From: Gracilinema caldarium DSM 7334 | GTDB taxonomy: Bacteria > Spirochaetota > Spirochaetia > Treponematales > Breznakiellaceae | NCBI RefSeq assembly: GCF_000219725.1 | Contig: NC_015732.1 | Coordinates: 1,240,001 to 1,304,000, forward strand | Direction of reading: 5' to 3' | Length of the DNA stretch: 64,000 nt | Shown here: positions 23,534 through 32,469 of the stretch, piece after piece | Position numbering within the stretch: position 1 is the stretch's first letter | Layout of the letters: the number at the start of each line of letters is the position of its first letter | The notes under the pieces: generated by a model | What the model saw: only the letters and a program-made list of their open reading frames with translations | Databases searched by the model: none | Told to the model about the DNA's origin: nothing | Translations under genes and position numbers: made by a program

Positions 23534-24781
23534 ATGAGACGAATCAGTACCAATATGCCCAATGATGATATCCAGTTCAGACTTCGCCGTCATGAACAGG
23601 CCCTCTCATCAATCCAGGCGAAAATGGCCAGCCAGCAGAAAATCCAGGATCTGCGGGACGACCCCCTCGGAGCAAGCCATGCGGTCCGCTATGAATCCTA
23701 TCTGGCTCGCCTCCAGCGTTTTGAACAAAACACCCAATATGCCCAGGACCACTACAAGGTGGTCGATGGTTATTTACGGCAGGCCCAGGACATTTATCAG
23801 CGCATTCGGGAACTGGCTGTTCAGGGGGCTAACGGCACCTACACCAAGGATGACATGAAGGCCATGGCGGTGGAAGTCAATGAACTTTTAAAAGAGGTGG
23901 TTCAGATATCCAACGCCCTGGGACCCGATGGGAAACGGCTCTTTGCGGGGGACAAGGCCTATACCGAACCATTCCGGATTGTGGAAGGCACGCCGACCAA
24001 TGCGGGTGAATCGATGGTGGTTCGGGTCGAATACCAGGGAGCCGGAGCAAACCGGAATGCAGAAATTGATGAAAATGCCTACAGCAATCTGGATATTTCT
24101 GGTGGAGAAGCCTTCTGGGCTGAACGAATGCAGATTTTTTCTTCCTATGATGCGACAGCTTATCGGGTTGAAAAGGCTGGCGCTTTTTATATTGATGGCC
24201 AACGAATAGAAGTGAAGCCTGGCGACACCATTGGTGCTATCGTTGCCAAAATTAACGAATCCCCTGCACCGGTCAAGGCCTATATAGATCCTACAACCAA
24301 AGGCCTGGCTTTGGAAGGCACTAATCCCCATCTCATCCGTATGGAAGATGAAGCAGGTTCGACAGTCCTTAAGGATCTGGGAATACTCCGGCCTACCAGC
24401 GATCCTGCTGCCCCTAACTGGAACCCCACAGCCCGGGTTTCAGGCGGTTCCGCCTTTGATATGATCATTCGGCTCAGGGATACCCTGTTGCAGGGTAATG
24501 CCGAAGTGGTCGGCAGTCAGGGTATTGCAGGAATCGACCTGGCTCTGGATAATATCGGAAGCAGACTTGCAGAGGTTGGCAGTCGGCAGGAACGGGCAGA
24601 GATGACCTGGAAACGGCTTAATCAGCAGATCCCCGATGTGACGGCGAATCTGGCTTCCGTCTCTTCTCTCGACTTTGCCCAGGCTGCTACGGATCTCAGT
24701 ATGCTGGAATTTGCCCATAAAGCGGCATTACAAACCGCTGCTAAAATAAACCAGCACACGTTGCTGGACTTCTTACGTTAG
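23534..24781 (+). CDS. flgL: Flagellar hook-associated protein 3 FlgL
   Basis: This 415-residue protein forms the second junction ring, onto which flagellin assembles. It begins MRRISTNMPNDDIQFRL and has flagellin-like N-terminal helices (IQAKMASQQKIQDLRDDPLGASHAVRYES written across two helices) and a C-terminal D0 helix LDFAQAATDLSMLEFAHKAA. The insertion between them is larger than in enteric FlgL. Position directly after flgK supports the call. Confidence 0.93.
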   Translation: MRRISTNMPNDDIQFRLRRHEQALSSIQAKMASQQKIQDLRDDPLGASHAVRYESYLARLQRFEQNTQYAQDHYKVVDGYLRQAQDIYQRIRELAVQGANGTYTKDDMKAMAVEVNELLKEVVQISNALGPDGKRLFAGDKAYTEPFRIVEGTPTNAGESMVVRVEYQGAGANRNAEIDENAYSNLDISGGEAFWAERMQIFSSYDATAYRVEKAGAFYIDGQRIEVKPGDTIGAIVAKINESPAPVKAYIDPTTKGLALEGTNPHLIRMEDEAGSTVLKDLGILRPTSDPAAPNWNPTARVSGGSAFDMIIRLRDTLLQGNAEVVGSQGIAGIDLALDNIGSRLAEVGSRQERAEMTWKRLNQQIPDVTANLASVSSLDFAQAATDLSMLEFAHKAALQTAAKINQHTLLDFLR

Positions 24782-24789
24782 GAGTGTAC

Positions 24790-25239
24790 ATGAAGGTAGC
24801 TACCAAAGCTTATGGTGTGGTGGAGGTAGATGAACGGCAGAAAATTCAATTTCCCTTGGGTCTGCTGGGCTTCGAACAGTTAAAAGACTATGTTTTGCTT
24901 GATGCGGAACAACAGCCCTTTTATTGGCTTCAGTCTATCGATGTGGAACGGGTAGCCTTTATTCTCGTAAACCCCTTTTTATTTAGACCGGACTATGAAT
25001 TGGATATTGCAGACCAGGAATTACAGGATATTGGGATTGTGGACCCCAAGGATGCACTGGTCTTTGCCATTGTAACCATCCCTGCAGATGGTTCCCCCAT
25101 GACCGCCAACTTACAGGGCCCCCTGGTAATCAATAAGGATGCCCATGTGGGAAAACAGATGATCCTCATGGATGGCCGATGGAAGACAAAACATGACATA
25201 GTGGCCGAACTGAATGCGGCAAGGAAGGCCCCATGCTGA
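24790..25239 (+). CDS. fliW: Flagellar assembly factor FliW
   Basis: This 149-residue protein matches Fli[41 protein letters not shown] and the C-terminal GPLVIN segment. FliW binds free flagellin; when flagellin is low it instead binds CsrA and lifts CsrA repression of flagellin translation. The ATG at 24790 is chosen because GGAG (24781-24784) lies five bases before it; an in-frame GTG at 24784 overlaps that Shine-Dalgarno. Its stop overlaps the csrA start, so the two partners are produced together. The expected target, flagellin mRNA, is encoded about 7 kb away. Confidence 0.95.
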   Translation: MKVATKAYGVVEVDERQKIQFPLGLLGFEQLKDYVLLDAEQQPFYWLQSIDVERVAFILVNPFLFRPDYELDIADQELQDIGIVDPKDALVFAIVTIPADGSPMTANLQGPLVINKDAHVGKQMILMDGRWKTKHDIVAELNAARKAPC

Positions 25240-25469
25240 TCCTTTCCCGCAAAATTAATGAAAAAATCATGATTGGGGACGACATTTCTGTGTCGGTGAT
25301 TGAAATTCGCGGTGATCAGGTGAAACTTGGCGTGGAAGCCCCCCGAACAGTGAAGGTGTTCAGGCAGGAAGTATTTGATGCAATCCGGACTGAAAATAAG
25401 GCTGCAGCGGAATCGGTGCCGGTTTTACCAGCCTTAGAGCTTTTAAACAAAAGCAAAACGGAAACTTGA
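25233..25469 (+). CDS. csrA: Carbon storage / translational regulator CsrA
   Basis: This 78-residue RNA-binding dimer begins [18 protein letters not shown] and has the RNA-contact strand and VFRQEV segment of the family. CsrA blocks Shine-Dalgarno sequences that contain GGA, especially when a second GGA is held in a hairpin loop. It overlaps the fliW stop by seven bases. The C-terminal 20 residues are a variable tail. Both flaB leaders carry matching hairpins (33351-33364 and 34452-34473). Its stop is 13 bases from the convergent HD-GYP gene. Confidence 0.97.
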   Translation: MLILSRKINEKIMIGDDISVSVIEIRGDQVKLGVEAPRTVKVFRQEVFDAIRTENKAAAESVPVLPALELLNKSKTET

Positions 25470-25482
25470 TTAAGTCGGCTGC

Positions 25483-26580
25483 TTAGGTTTCATCCTCATC
25501 AGTGTTATCCGCATAAATCCGTTCAAATTCACCGTGAATGGTCATGAAAATGTCAAACAGAGCGGGGTCAAAATTTTTACCCCGCCAGGCTTTCATTTTT
25601 TCGATACTTGTATTGTGATCAAAGGCCTCTTTGTAGCTTCGTTTCATCCGTAGAGCATCATAGACGTCAGCGATTGTTACAATACGGGCTGAGAGGGGGA
25701 TCATTTCTCCTTCCAGCTGGAAGGGATAGCCCGTGCCATCCCATCGTTCATGGTGATTGAGAGCAATTTCACGGGCCATGGGGTTAGGATAGGTTGATAA
25801 AATGAAGGCGCCGTTTTTTGTGTGTTCCTTCATGATGGTCCATTCCCAATCTGAGAGGGGCCCTTCTTTATTAAGAATATCATCGGGGGTGCCGATTTTA
25901 CCCACGTCATGCATCGATGCAAGAAATCCAATATCTTCGATAAAATCCCGATCTACCTCTTCATAGCCAGGACGGTTATAGAGTTCTTTCGCCAGCCGCT
26001 CTGAATAAAAATTAACCCGAACAATATGTTTCCCCGTATCGTTATCTTTCAGCTTAGATGCTTCCAAGAGGCTGATAAAGACGCTTTGAAGGAGCTTCTT
26101 ATTTTCCTCAGTGACATCGTCGAAGAGTACGATAAAATTATCCGGTGCTTGGTTCCCCTGAATGATCGGGAAAAGGTATACCTTCGTCTGGAGGGTTCCC
26201 GCTTCCCTTGTTTTTGTTTTTATTGAGCCTTTCCAGGAATACCCATGGGCTCCATAGAGAACCGCTGCTCTGATATCTTTGAGGGCTTCTGTTCCCAGAC
26301 TTTTACCGAACACATCAAAAAAAAGGCTGTTCTGAAGATAAAAATATCCGGTAAAAAGATTGTTACAGGCACCATTCGCATAAAGAATTCGGAAATCCGT
26401 ATTAATAAGCAGGACGGGGAAAATACTATTTACAAAGGGTCTCATGACAAGCGGTACATCCTGGGATGTGGAAACAAAAGTATGTTTTAATACTTCCGAT
26501 TGAGGTGATAACTCTTCCAGCGATTCAAGTGAATCAAGGCTATCTGCTATATCTTCTGGATCATTGCTATTTCGATTCAT
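25483..26580 (-). CDS. PAS-HD-GYP cyclic-di-GMP phosphodiesterase-like protein
   Basis: This 365-residue protein has an N-terminal PAS-like sensor region (about 50-160, INTDFRILYANGACNNLF) and a C-terminal HD-GYP domain. Metal and catalytic motifs are present: HIVRV, MHDVGKIGTPD, the helix LNHHERWDGTGYP that carries GYP, and IVTIADVYDAL. HD-GYP proteins hydrolyse cyclic di-GMP to GMP. No membrane helix is seen. It is the last gene of the flaG-fliD-pilZ operon and overlaps tsaB by four bases. The PilZ gene upstream, a likely cyclic-di-GMP receptor, suggests a motility-linked circuit. Confidence 0.88.
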   Translation of the reverse strand: MNRNSNDPEDIADSLDSLESLEELSPQSEVLKHTFVSTSQDVPLVMRPFVNSIFPVLLINTDFRILYANGACNNLFTGYFYLQNSLFFDVFGKSLGTEALKDIRAAVLYGAHGYSWKGSIKTKTREAGTLQTKVYLFPIIQGNQAPDNFIVLFDDVTEENKKLLQSVFISLLEASKLKDNDTGKHIVRVNFYSERLAKELYNRPGYEEVDRDFIEDIGFLASMHDVGKIGTPDDILNKEGPLSDWEWTIMKEHTKNGAFILSTYPNPMAREIALNHHERWDGTGYPFQLEGEMIPLSARIVTIADVYDALRMKRSYKEAFDHNTSIEKMKAWRGKNFDPALFDIFMTIHGEFERIYADNTDEDET

Positions 26581-27275
26581 TCCACACCTCTAGAAAGCTC
26601 TGCATCACTTTTTCTTATGTATACTGGTCCTGATGAATCCGAACTACCTCTTCCTTCTATTGTAAACCTCTTTTTAGCTAAAACAAGCAATTCTTTTGCT
26701 TTTCCCTTTCGGTGCCAAGAATCTAGCACAATCTGGTCTGGGGAAATTGGTGATAGTTGGTTGTTAACCATTAATTCTTGAACATCTGTGGCATCAGACC
26801 CGGTCATTAATAGTGGTAGTGGTGCTTTTTGGCTTGCTAGGTATGGAACTATATCGGTAATAGGTGCATCCATATAATCGGATATTCGGTGTCCCCTGCT
26901 ATAGATCGCCCAAAAATAACAATTTTTTTTTGCATCAATAACTGGAATTACCGAACCGGGCCAGAATTCCCATCCATAGGCCATACAATCCAGTGTTGGA
27001 ATAGCAATAAAAGGAATACTTAAAGCCAAAGCCATACCTTTAACTGTGGCAAATCCAATTCTCAGTCCCGTAAAAGATCCGGGTCCTTCCATACAGGCAA
27101 GCAGGTTCAGGTCCTGTTTGTTCGTACCGCTTTGTATGAGCAGTGTGTCGACCATCGAGATGAGCCGTTCTGAATGGTGTAAGCCCGCATCACTTTCTAT
27201 GAACCATGTTCCCTGATTGGTTTCAAGGGCAATTGAGAGGATATCTGTTGCAGTATCTATAGCGAGAATATTCAT
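26577..27275 (-). CDS. tsaB: tRNA threonylcarbamoyladenosine biosynthesis protein TsaB
   Basis: This 232-residue protein begins MNILAIDTATDILSIALE and contains LLACMEGPGSFTGLRIGFATVKG, both hallmarks of TsaB. It is the non-catalytic partner of TsaD in forming t6A at tRNA position 37. It overlaps tsaE upstream and the HD-GYP gene downstream by four bases each, so the t6A genes sit in the flagellar operon. The catalytic subunit TsaD and TsaC are not in this window. Confidence 0.93.
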   Translation of the reverse strand: MNILAIDTATDILSIALETNQGTWFIESDAGLHHSERLISMVDTLLIQSGTNKQDLNLLACMEGPGSFTGLRIGFATVKGMALALSIPFIAIPTLDCMAYGWEFWPGSVIPVIDAKKNCYFWAIYSRGHRISDYMDAPITDIVPYLASQKAPLPLLMTGSDATDVQELMVNNQLSPISPDQIVLDSWHRKGKAKELLVLAKKRFTIEGRGSSDSSGPVYIRKSDAELSRGVE

Positions 27276-27706
27276 AAGAGAGCCTCGAGTTCTGGACCGG
27301 TAATCTTAATGTTGCGTTCACCCTCGGCAAGAACCTTCATTACAATTCTAATAGTATATTCAGGCAGAAGACTGTGTATTCGTTCGCTCCATTCGATAAC
27401 ACAAATCCCATCCCCATATATCAATTCATCCATACCTATTGCTATGGCATCTTCTTCACCTTCGAGCCGGTAGCAATCTATATGATAAAGGGGGTATATA
27501 CCGTTGTATTCACTTATAATCGTATAGGTAGGGCTTGTAACTGGTTCTGTAATACCCAAGCTCTGGGCAATCCCTTTGGTGAAGGTTGTTTTCCCAGCGG
27601 CAAGGCCCCCTTCAAGAGCAAGCACCGATCCCCTTGTAAGCACGCTACCAATCCGCATCCCTAAGGCGATGGTTTCATCTTCGGTCCGGGTAATGTATTC
27701 GATCAG
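27272..27706 (-). CDS. tsaE: tRNA threonylcarbamoyladenosine biosynthesis ATPase TsaE
   Basis: TsaE is a small P-loop ATPase that cycles the TsaB-TsaD complex. The Walker A region GGLAAGKTTFTKGIA and the TSPTYTI switch are clear. An ATG at 27658 would give 128 residues but has no Shine-Dalgarno and omits the conserved N-terminal strand. In the same frame the codons upstream read IEYITRTEDETIALG, which matches the family N-terminus, and no ATG, GTG or TTG precedes it. The likely start is CTG at 27704-27706, sharing CTGA with the stop of the previous gene, with GAGGGGG seven bases upstream. This start is inferred; if wrong, the gene is 27272-27658. Confidence 0.85.
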   Translation of the reverse strand: MIEYITRTEDETIALGMRIGSVLTRGSVLALEGGLAAGKTTFTKGIAQSLGITEPVTSPTYTIISEYNGIYPLYHIDCYRLEGEEDAIAIGMDELIYGDGICVIEWSERIHSLLPEYTIRIVMKVLAEGERNIKITGPELEALL

Positions 27707-27963
27707 GGCAGGGCCCCCTCGGCATCGAGTTCGGCAATTTTGGTACGCAGGCTGTGAATGAGTGGTAAAAGGGGATATTCAACATGGTCCATGAGAGAAA
27801 CGGAAATATGCTTTTTCCCCATGGGATTAGTTTCTATGACAAATTCTATGCGTTTTTCGACCGGTTTATGCATTAGTTCCATTACCGCTGTCCCATAAAA
27901 AACACGGCGATAATAAATATGGGTTTCTTTACGGTTAATATCTTTTAGCTCTACTATCTTCAT
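27703..27963 (-). CDS. Small conserved-looking protein of unknown function
   Basis: This encodes about 86 residues (MKIVELKDINRKETHIYYRR and on) with no motif I recognise. It is basic in the first half and has no signal peptide or membrane segment. It lies between the PilZ gene and tsaE in the fliD operon. The ATG at 27963 is chosen because it leaves a normal 34-base gap after the PilZ stop; in-frame starts at 28011 and 28029 would overlap the PilZ gene, and none has a convincing Shine-Dalgarno. Its stop TGA lies within CTGA, the inferred start of tsaE. Confidence 0.6.
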   Translation of the reverse strand: MKIVELKDINRKETHIYYRRVFYGTAVMELMHKPVEKRIEFVIETNPMGKKHISVSLMDHVEYPLLPLIHSLRTKIAELDAEGALP

Positions 27964-27997
27964 CGTATCTAAATTGTACGGTTTCCTATATTCTCCG

Positions 27998-29092
27998 TCA
28001 ATCCTGGTCATACTCAAAAACCAGAGCATTTATGGTATTTAAGGTTTTTCGGGGTAATTTAACAAATTGGATATGCATGATACCGCCAATTCCACCGGTT
28101 TTATTGGTCCGGATCACTCTGCCTAGGGCTGCATGGCTTCGGTCATGGTCATCATCAAATTCGATTTTAAGGTAATTCCCAGGAGGCAGGGCAGCGGCAC
28201 TTTTTATTGCACAGCCGCCCGCTGAAATATCAAGGATGGTTCCAAGGCTTCTTCTATCATCGACGAGGGTCTTTTTTTCAATCTTTCTGCCAACCTGCCG
28301 CTGTTCTATTCTGACTAAAGAAAAGAAACAAGAGATATGGGTTTGTTTCCGTTTAAAACGCCGGTTTGGTAAGGCTTCTATTTTTTCTGAATGGGCTAAT
28401 TGTAGAGCTGGCCCTCGGGGAGTATCAATAGTCGCAATGACTCTGCTTTCCATTCGGTAACCCTGGCTTGACTTTGAATAGAATGAAAGCTGTATCTTCG
28501 CACCCCTTGAAAGGCGGATAGGAGTTCCAACCGCACTGCGAGGGCTTTCTACAAGTAATTCTTCTCCTTTAGCAGATATAATTTTAACCGGATAGGTTTC
28601 CCCCTTAGGACTGGTAAGGGTAGCGGGCATATTATCAGGTAATTTCCTACTAGAAGTTATTTTTCCAGTGTTGCTCCGTACTGCCTCTACCCGATTCCGA
28701 ATTGAGAACAGCAAAGATTTTTGTTCCTCTGCTATGGTTTCTGTTTCTGCACCTTTTTCAATAGCTCGGAATGCATGTTTAAATGTCTTATCAAGCAATG
28801 TTGGATTAGTAAGGGTAATTTCAGGATCCGTTATCCCTTCGGTTCTAAACGCCCATTCTAAAAGATTTATTTGATCACGATTAAGCCCTAAAGCAGTTGC
28901 AGCCCTACGGAGGGCAAATTTACTGAATCTTCTTGGGCTCGTTCCCTTTTTACTAGAGGTTTTTCCAATTCCATTCCGGGCAATATTAATAGTGCTCATC
29001 ACAATGATAAAGACAACAATAATAACCAGAACGATGATCATGCTTCTGGGATCATTTTCCTTGAAATAGGGCGATTGCAACAAAAAGATCAT
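27998..29092 (-). CDS. Membrane-anchored PilZ-domain protein
   Basis: This 364-residue protein has one hydrophobic helix at about residues 18-38, then a long basic region and a C-terminal PilZ domain. The cyclic-di-GMP binding elements are visible: RRFKRKQTHI as the RxxxR-type switch and DISAGGCAIKS as the DxSxxG motif. An upstream region (about 165-240) resembles the YcgR-N beta domain. YcgR-type proteins slow flagella when cyclic di-GMP rises; here a membrane anchor would keep it near the motor. It is the third gene after fliD. AGGAAG lies about ten bases before the ATG. Confidence 0.82.
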   Translation of the reverse strand: MIFLLQSPYFKENDPRSMIIVLVIIVVFIIVMSTINIARNGIGKTSSKKGTSPRRFSKFALRRAATALGLNRDQINLLEWAFRTEGITDPEITLTNPTLLDKTFKHAFRAIEKGAETETIAEEQKSLLFSIRNRVEAVRSNTGKITSSRKLPDNMPATLTSPKGETYPVKIISAKGEELLVESPRSAVGTPIRLSRGAKIQLSFYSKSSQGYRMESRVIATIDTPRGPALQLAHSEKIEALPNRRFKRKQTHISCFFSLVRIEQRQVGRKIEKKTLVDDRRSLGTILDISAGGCAIKSAAALPPGNYLKIEFDDDHDRSHAALGRVIRTNKTGGIGGIMHIQFVKLPRKTLNTINALVFEYDQD

Positions 29093-29106
29093 AATAGATA
29101 TACTTC

Positions 29107-29922
29107 CTAAGAGCTTGCAATAAGGGGAGCCAAAGCTCCCTGTAGGGATCTCAGCCGGGGGGCAATTTCATATTCGGCAAGATCGCCCACAAGTACTGTA
29201 TCTTTTACTTCATACGCAGCAAGCAATTCCTGCAATATGGTCCCAATTTCCTCGAGGAGCGGTTTGAGCGAGTCTGTTTTAATTTCTAAAAAGGTGAGAA
29301 GCGGAAGCAATCTAAAGAACTTGCCCATAATAACGGTGAAGATCTGAAGGCTTTCAATAACATGCCGATCTTTACCGGTCTGAAGGTCGAGGGGAAGGTT
29401 TTCCATTCTTTGTATTGTTTCATCAAGCAGTTTATGAACCATCTGAGCCGCCTGCAGAGGGTCTTCTAATTCACCAAGTCGTTCTAAAATAATACTTTCA
29501 AGCCCATTAAAGGTTATACCTTGTCCCGAGCATGCATTGTTTAAAAATTGTCCGAGTTCAGCGTCTCGATCCATAATAAAACGCATGCTTACTGAATCGG
29601 ACCAGCTTTTTATCAATTCCTGCCGTTCCTGAAAGGATGCATCCTGAAGTTGCTGCACAAGTTTTAATGCTTCTTGTAAAGCCTGATGATATAATTCAAC
29701 CCAGCTCGAAGCTTGAATATCGAGTTGTTCTATCTTTTCCAGATCCATGCTATACAGTTGTTCCAATGCATCTGCACCTATAGAAGAACCATTTATGGAA
29801 AGTCCGCTGACGCTAAACCCCCGATTTTCAAGCCAGAGTTCCAGATTGATAAGCAATTCTCCGAGTGTTTTTTCCGTTTCTACTACCAGATCTGTACTAT
29901 TACCATTAATAGTTACCTGCAT
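29107..29922 (-). CDS. Unknown protein of the fliD operon
   Basis: The 271-residue product has no family I can name. The first 50 residues (MQVTINGNSTDLVVETEKTL) look like a small ubiquitin-like beta-grasp fold; the remainder is acidic amphipathic helix, with a VIMGKFFRLLPLLTFLEI segment that is hydrophobic but not a clear membrane helix. It starts eight bases after the fliD stop and is followed by the PilZ gene. In other bacteria this slot often holds the FliD chaperone FliT or the flagellin chaperone FliS; neither is otherwise visible in this window, so a chaperone role is a reasonable but unproven guess. Confidence 0.6.
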   Translation of the reverse strand: MQVTINGNSTDLVVETEKTLGELLINLELWLENRGFSVSGLSINGSSIGADALEQLYSMDLEKIEQLDIQASSWVELYHQALQEALKLVQQLQDASFQERQELIKSWSDSVSMRFIMDRDAELGQFLNNACSGQGITFNGLESIILERLGELEDPLQAAQMVHKLLDETIQRMENLPLDLQTGKDRHVIESLQIFTVIMGKFFRLLPLLTFLEIKTDSLKPLLEEIGTILQELLAAYEVKDTVLVGDLAEYEIAPRLRSLQGALAPLIASS

Positions 29923-29930
29923 AGCTGCTC

Positions 29931-31901
29931 CTACTGATTCGATGATTTACTGAATTGATCAAGGGATGATGAGGTCTTTTCCATGCTGTTTAAAGCGCCT
30001 TCCATTTTCCCATATTGCTGTTTGAGACTTTGTTCTTTTGCCGCGAGCTGTTTATCGAGGTTTTCTATCCGTTTTTCTTCCTGGCTTATTCTACTGTCCA
30101 GTCCGCTGGTTTTAAGTGCTATGATGCCCCCTGTTTGGACATAGGGGCGGATAAGGCTGTCCAGCGCATAGGCAAAACCGGAATCGACAATTAGGTCGCC
30201 GTCTGTATCCTTGCCAAACAGTTCCTTAACTGCTGGCAGCTTACTTTGCAATGCCTGGTCGAGCACTTTTTCGTCAATTTCAAGGTAGCCCCTGAGCCGG
30301 CTTGCATCATAACCCTGGCTGGAACCGGCCTTTCGGACATCGGTACTGACTCCAATCTGGGCCAGCATGGCCATATCCCGTTCCAGAGATGTGGGGTAAC
30401 TTGAGGTCGCCAGCCGTTGCAGGGTAGATTTAACAGTATTCAGGGTAGAATCCCCTTGCAGGGTTCCCAGTTTCTTTTTAAGCTCTTCCTGTTCATCCTT
30501 GGTGAGGTAGCTTAACTCTTGAATTATTTTATCATCATTTCTGGTTAGAACGTTCAGATCTGCTAAGAGCCGATTATAGTTCGCTACAAGACCAATGATG
30601 GCATCCTTGGAAGCCTGACGGTCCGGTTCCACGTTCAGTTTTACAGGCTTATCGCTTGAGCCTTTCAACGTTAAGGTAACTGAAGGGATAAGATCATCGA
30701 TGGTATTAGATGAACGAGTAACCTGGATTCCATCCATCGAAAGCATCGCATCACCAGCGGTGGATACGGCATGGAGAGGCCTTAGTCCTTCATTGGCTTC
30801 ACTGTCATAAATACGAAGATTTTGTAAGGCGATGTCCCGATGCGTATTTTTATTGATGACCGAAATAGAAGCAATAGTTTTTCCATCGCTGATATCGGTA
30901 ACTTTATATTGATAGCTCTTATATTCATTGCTATCGCTTATGGGCGGAAGCAATTTTGTGGTCCCATCGGTAAATGCCAGCTGTATGACATCCAGCGTAT
31001 CAACCCGCTTTGGCTGGGGTGGGGGAGTATAGGGAGGCAAGGTAATAGCTACCGGATCGTTTTCTATGGTTATACCGCCATAGGTTATGCTTCCGGGAAT
31101 GGGAATTTCCGGCCCCGATGGCGGGCCAGGGTCCTGGTTTGAAGTATCAGGTTTTACGTTGGTTGCGATTTCATAGGAAAGCATGAGCCCACTACGATTC
31201 GGGAGGGCTGGACTAATGACAAATTGTTTGGTCGAACCTGCGGGTATGGTTAGCGGGTCTTTTGCCAGGGTTCTGCTGACCGAGTCTATCCGTTCTACCA
31301 TGCCGGAATTCAAGGCTAGTTTTTCTGCATCCTCTTTAAAAGTCAGCCTATTTCCAGAACCAGTTTTTAAAGACTCGATAAGTAACGACTTCGTTCCTGG
31401 TTCAACCGTAATGACATCTGCCCGCAGTATATCCCGGCCCCGTTTATTCAGGGCTTCGGCGAAATCTTTAAGGCTTCCGCCGCGGTAGGTAAAGCTAAGG
31501 CTATCCTTACCGACTCCAAGCGTATAGTTCCCGGGGGCGACTGTATAATTTTCAGGTAATGGGTTTGATAAAAAGCGATCTGCCGTTGCAATCTGCTTAA
31601 CAATAAAAGAACGTTCCTGTTCTGCTGCATCCCGGCCTGCAGTACCGGTAATAACCGATTCGTCCGCAGACTTTACAATCCGTTCGGTAAAGGGACTTTG
31701 AAAAGAGTAGAGATTCCGGGCACTTTCCCGGAGACTGGTCATACGACGGCCGATATCCTGCCAGGTGGTTTTTTCAGTTTTTAAATTTTCTACGTTTTTT
31801 TGAGCCCGTTCCTTTGGTATCCGTTCGACCTTCATCAGGTCTTCGATGAGTTTATCGGTATCGTAACGGCTTTTAACTCCGGGAATATATATGTCCGACA
31901 T
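29931..31901 (-). CDS. fliD: Flagellar filament cap protein FliD (HAP2)
   Basis: This 656-residue protein caps the flagellar filament and directs flagellin folding at the tip. It begins MSDIYIPGVKSRYDTDKLIEDLMKVE, the FliD N-terminal coil, and ends with the C-terminal coil containing LDSRISQEEKRIENLDKQLA. The central region is variable, with a proline-rich patch near residues 285-300 (PPYTPPPQP). It follows flaG by 26 bases. Confidence 0.94.
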   Translation of the reverse strand: MSDIYIPGVKSRYDTDKLIEDLMKVERIPKERAQKNVENLKTEKTTWQDIGRRMTSLRESARNLYSFQSPFTERIVKSADESVITGTAGRDAAEQERSFIVKQIATADRFLSNPLPENYTVAPGNYTLGVGKDSLSFTYRGGSLKDFAEALNKRGRDILRADVITVEPGTKSLLIESLKTGSGNRLTFKEDAEKLALNSGMVERIDSVSRTLAKDPLTIPAGSTKQFVISPALPNRSGLMLSYEIATNVKPDTSNQDPGPPSGPEIPIPGSITYGGITIENDPVAITLPPYTPPPQPKRVDTLDVIQLAFTDGTTKLLPPISDSNEYKSYQYKVTDISDGKTIASISVINKNTHRDIALQNLRIYDSEANEGLRPLHAVSTAGDAMLSMDGIQVTRSSNTIDDLIPSVTLTLKGSSDKPVKLNVEPDRQASKDAIIGLVANYNRLLADLNVLTRNDDKIIQELSYLTKDEQEELKKKLGTLQGDSTLNTVKSTLQRLATSSYPTSLERDMAMLAQIGVSTDVRKAGSSQGYDASRLRGYLEIDEKVLDQALQSKLPAVKELFGKDTDGDLIVDSGFAYALDSLIRPYVQTGGIIALKTSGLDSRISQEEKRIENLDKQLAAKEQSLKQQYGKMEGALNSMEKTSSSLDQFSKSSNQ

Positions 31902-31927
31902 CGGTCCTTCTATGGTTCCGCTTGTGA

Positions 31928-32302
31928 TTATACGGTCTGGTCAAAAAGAAGCCCCAGGGTTTCTTTTATACGTTGATGTAATCTTTGCATCTCTTCAGGC
32001 GGAAGTTCCTTAATCACCTTATCGGTAGAAGGATCAATAACCTTGACAATCACTTCTTTTGTCTTGTAATCCACGACAAAGCGCAGTTTTCTGCTGAAGG
32101 CAAGGCTGATTTTTTCCAGCTCATCAGCAATATTTTGCAGATCATGTACTGAAGTGGTTCCCGACAAGGATGCTTCAAAGGAGGAAGGGGCTTCCATGCT
32201 GCCTTCCGTAACAGGTATATGGGCCTGGGGAACAGGTCCACGGTCTTGCGGGAGTCCTATCGCAGGATATCCGTATCCTACGGTACTTATGTGCATACCC
32301 AT
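31928..32302 (-). CDS. flaG: FlaG family protein
   Basis: The product has 124 residues. The C-terminal 85 are the FlaG domain: ISLAFSRKLRFVVDY, VIVKVIDPSTDKVIKELPPEEMQRL. FlaG affects filament length in several bacteria and commonly precedes fliD. The ATG at 32302 is chosen over an ORF start at 32341 because GGGGG lies five bases upstream. The gene lies after the terminator of the flagellin gene, so it probably starts the long flaG-fliD-...-HD-GYP transcript; I could not assign a clear promoter. Confidence 0.9.
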   Translation of the reverse strand: MGMHISTVGYGYPAIGLPQDRGPVPQAHIPVTEGSMEAPSSFEASLSGTTSVHDLQNIADELEKISLAFSRKLRFVVDYKTKEVIVKVIDPSTDKVIKELPPEEMQRLHQRIKETLGLLFDQTV

Positions 32303-32375
32303 AGGTACCCCCTTATACAAAATGAATAAAAGCACTTCCAAAAACAGTCATGTTTTTAAAGCGCTCTTTATTGCA

Positions 32376-32411
32376 AGAAAAACGAGGGAAGGGCGCGAAC
32401 TTCCCCCGTTC
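32376..32411 (-). terminator. Terminator after the downstream flaB gene
   Basis: On the minus strand an 11-12 bp stem built on GGGGGAAG/CTTCCCTC with a TTCGCGCC loop, then GTTTTTC. It separates flagellin from the flaG-fliD operon. Confidence 0.7.
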
Positions 32412-32469
32412 TTCGCTTTCCAAAAGACGACGTCCAGATGTCTCTTGGGTAGCTTAATTATTTTTTTAA

